DNA of 7,384 bases from Accumulibacter sp. (lineage in GTDB: Bacteria > Pseudomonadota > Gammaproteobacteria > Burkholderiales > Rhodocyclaceae). Shown one piece after another: positions 7,188 through 7,384 of the stretch. A model generated the notes under the pieces. It did no database searches. It was not told the DNA's origin and saw only the letters and a program-made list of their open reading frames with translations. Both the position numbers and the translations under genes were made by a program. The stretch covers positions 1-7,384 of the forward strand of contig JAITAJ010000036.1 in assembly GCA_031284185.1 (NCBI GenBank), given 5' to 3'. Position 1 is the first letter of the stretch, and every line of letters begins with the position of its first letter.

Positions 7188-7346
7188 TTTCAGAAGACAG
7201 AGTTTCGAGAAGACAGAAGACAGATTAGCTTGGGCGCTTCGCGCCGAGTAAGGTGGTAAAACCGAGCTCTCGGTTTTCCGTTCCTTACCCGGCGCGAAGC
7301 GCCCAAGCCAATCTGTCTTCTGTTCTCTGTCTTCTATCTTCTGAAA
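7188..7346. repeat. Palindromic repeat element downstream of pilU
   Basis: This element of about 159 bases is an imperfect inverted repeat centred near 7267. Its outer ends are TTTCAGAAGA and its near complement TCTTCTGAAA. Each arm carries AGAAGAC-type heptamers: 7192-7198, 7208-7214 and 7215-7221 on the left, with inverted copies GTCTTCT at 7315-7321 and 7329-7335 and the variant ATCTTCT at 7336-7342. Each arm then has a small GC-rich hairpin, GGCGC-TTC-GCGCC (7233-7245) and GGCGC-GAA-GCGCC (7291-7303). The centre is a 9-base-pair stem. The arms differ from each other at several bases and by small indels. No protein of its own is credible. A diverged copy of the left half sits in bioC. It resembles a non-coding intergenic palindromic repeat or a small non-autonomous element; no target duplication could be identified. 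Confidence 0.85.
7258..7277. terminator. Terminator-like central hairpin of the repeat, after pilTU
   Basis: AAAACCGAG (7258-7266) pairs with CTCGGTTTT (7269-7277) around a two-base loop, which would in practice open to a four-base loop. The G/C part followed by TTTT looks like a short bidirectional intrinsic terminator about 70 bases after the pilU stop. The stem is short and the U run is only four, and larger foldings of the whole palindrome compete with it, so its strength is uncertain. Confidence 0.4.
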
Positions 7347-7347
7347 A

Positions 7348-7384
7348 TCATACGACTTCGAGGTGACCGAGACCCGAAACCAGG
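7348..7384 (-). repeat. Right outer arm: inverted copy of the pilU 3' end, cut by window edge
   Basis: Read on the minus strand these 37 bases are identical to 7150-7186 and encode LVSGLGHLEVV followed by TGA in the same frame as pilU. This could be the end of a second, convergent pilU copy, a short fold-back duplication, or an assembly or library artefact. The window stops before these can be told apart. Confidence 0.9.

Noticed and set aside
7044..7259. 71-codon plus-strand frame over the pilU end and the repeat
   Set aside because: It is the pilU C terminus out of frame running into the repeat; no ribosome binding site or homology is seen.
7187..7384. CRISPR array suggested by repeated AGAAGAC words
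   Set aside because: The words are short, irregularly spaced and inverted between the two arms, without equal spacers.

Overview
The window is GC-rich bacterial chromosome, almost fully coded by conserved housekeeping genes. Protein sequences and gene order (pilT-pilU divergent from yggS-proC-yggT-yggU, with a BioC-type methyltransferase and comF close by) fit a betaproteobacterium, most plausibly of the Rhodocyclales. The class is inferred from layout and remembered protein similarity, not from a marker gene. No tRNA, rRNA, CRISPR array, transposase, phage gene or defence gene is visible.

Layout. (1) 1-347, minus strand: the N-terminal part of a ComF-family protein, cut by the window edge. 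(2) 443-2478, plus strand: bioB (biotin synthase), then bioC (malonyl-ACP O-methyltransferase), the last and an early dedicated step of biotin synthesis. The other bio genes are not here. (3) 4922-2567, minus strand: a compact four-gene run yggS-proC-yggT-yggU with a 4-base overlap, abutting ends and a 2-base gap. It covers PLP homeostasis, the last step of proline synthesis, a YGGT-family membrane protein and a DUF167 protein. (4) 4985-7186, plus strand: pilT and pilU, the type IV pilus retraction ATPases, 18 bases apart with a good ribosome binding site between them.

The only structure the genes do not explain is a repeat element. A roughly 160-base imperfect palindrome, bounded by TTTCAGAAGA-type ends and rich in AGAAGAC heptamers, begins one base after the pilU stop codon. 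Its left half reappears, diverged, inside the 3' end of bioC, where it encodes about 45 extra C-terminal residues. A weaker possible relic lies between bioB and bioC. Outside the pilU copy, the last 37 bases of pilU are repeated exactly in inverted orientation up to the window edge, giving a 235-base inverted repeat. This is either a real tail-to-tail duplication or fold-back event, or an assembly or library artefact. I see no complete new biological system here; the repeat family and this terminal palindrome are the points worth following.
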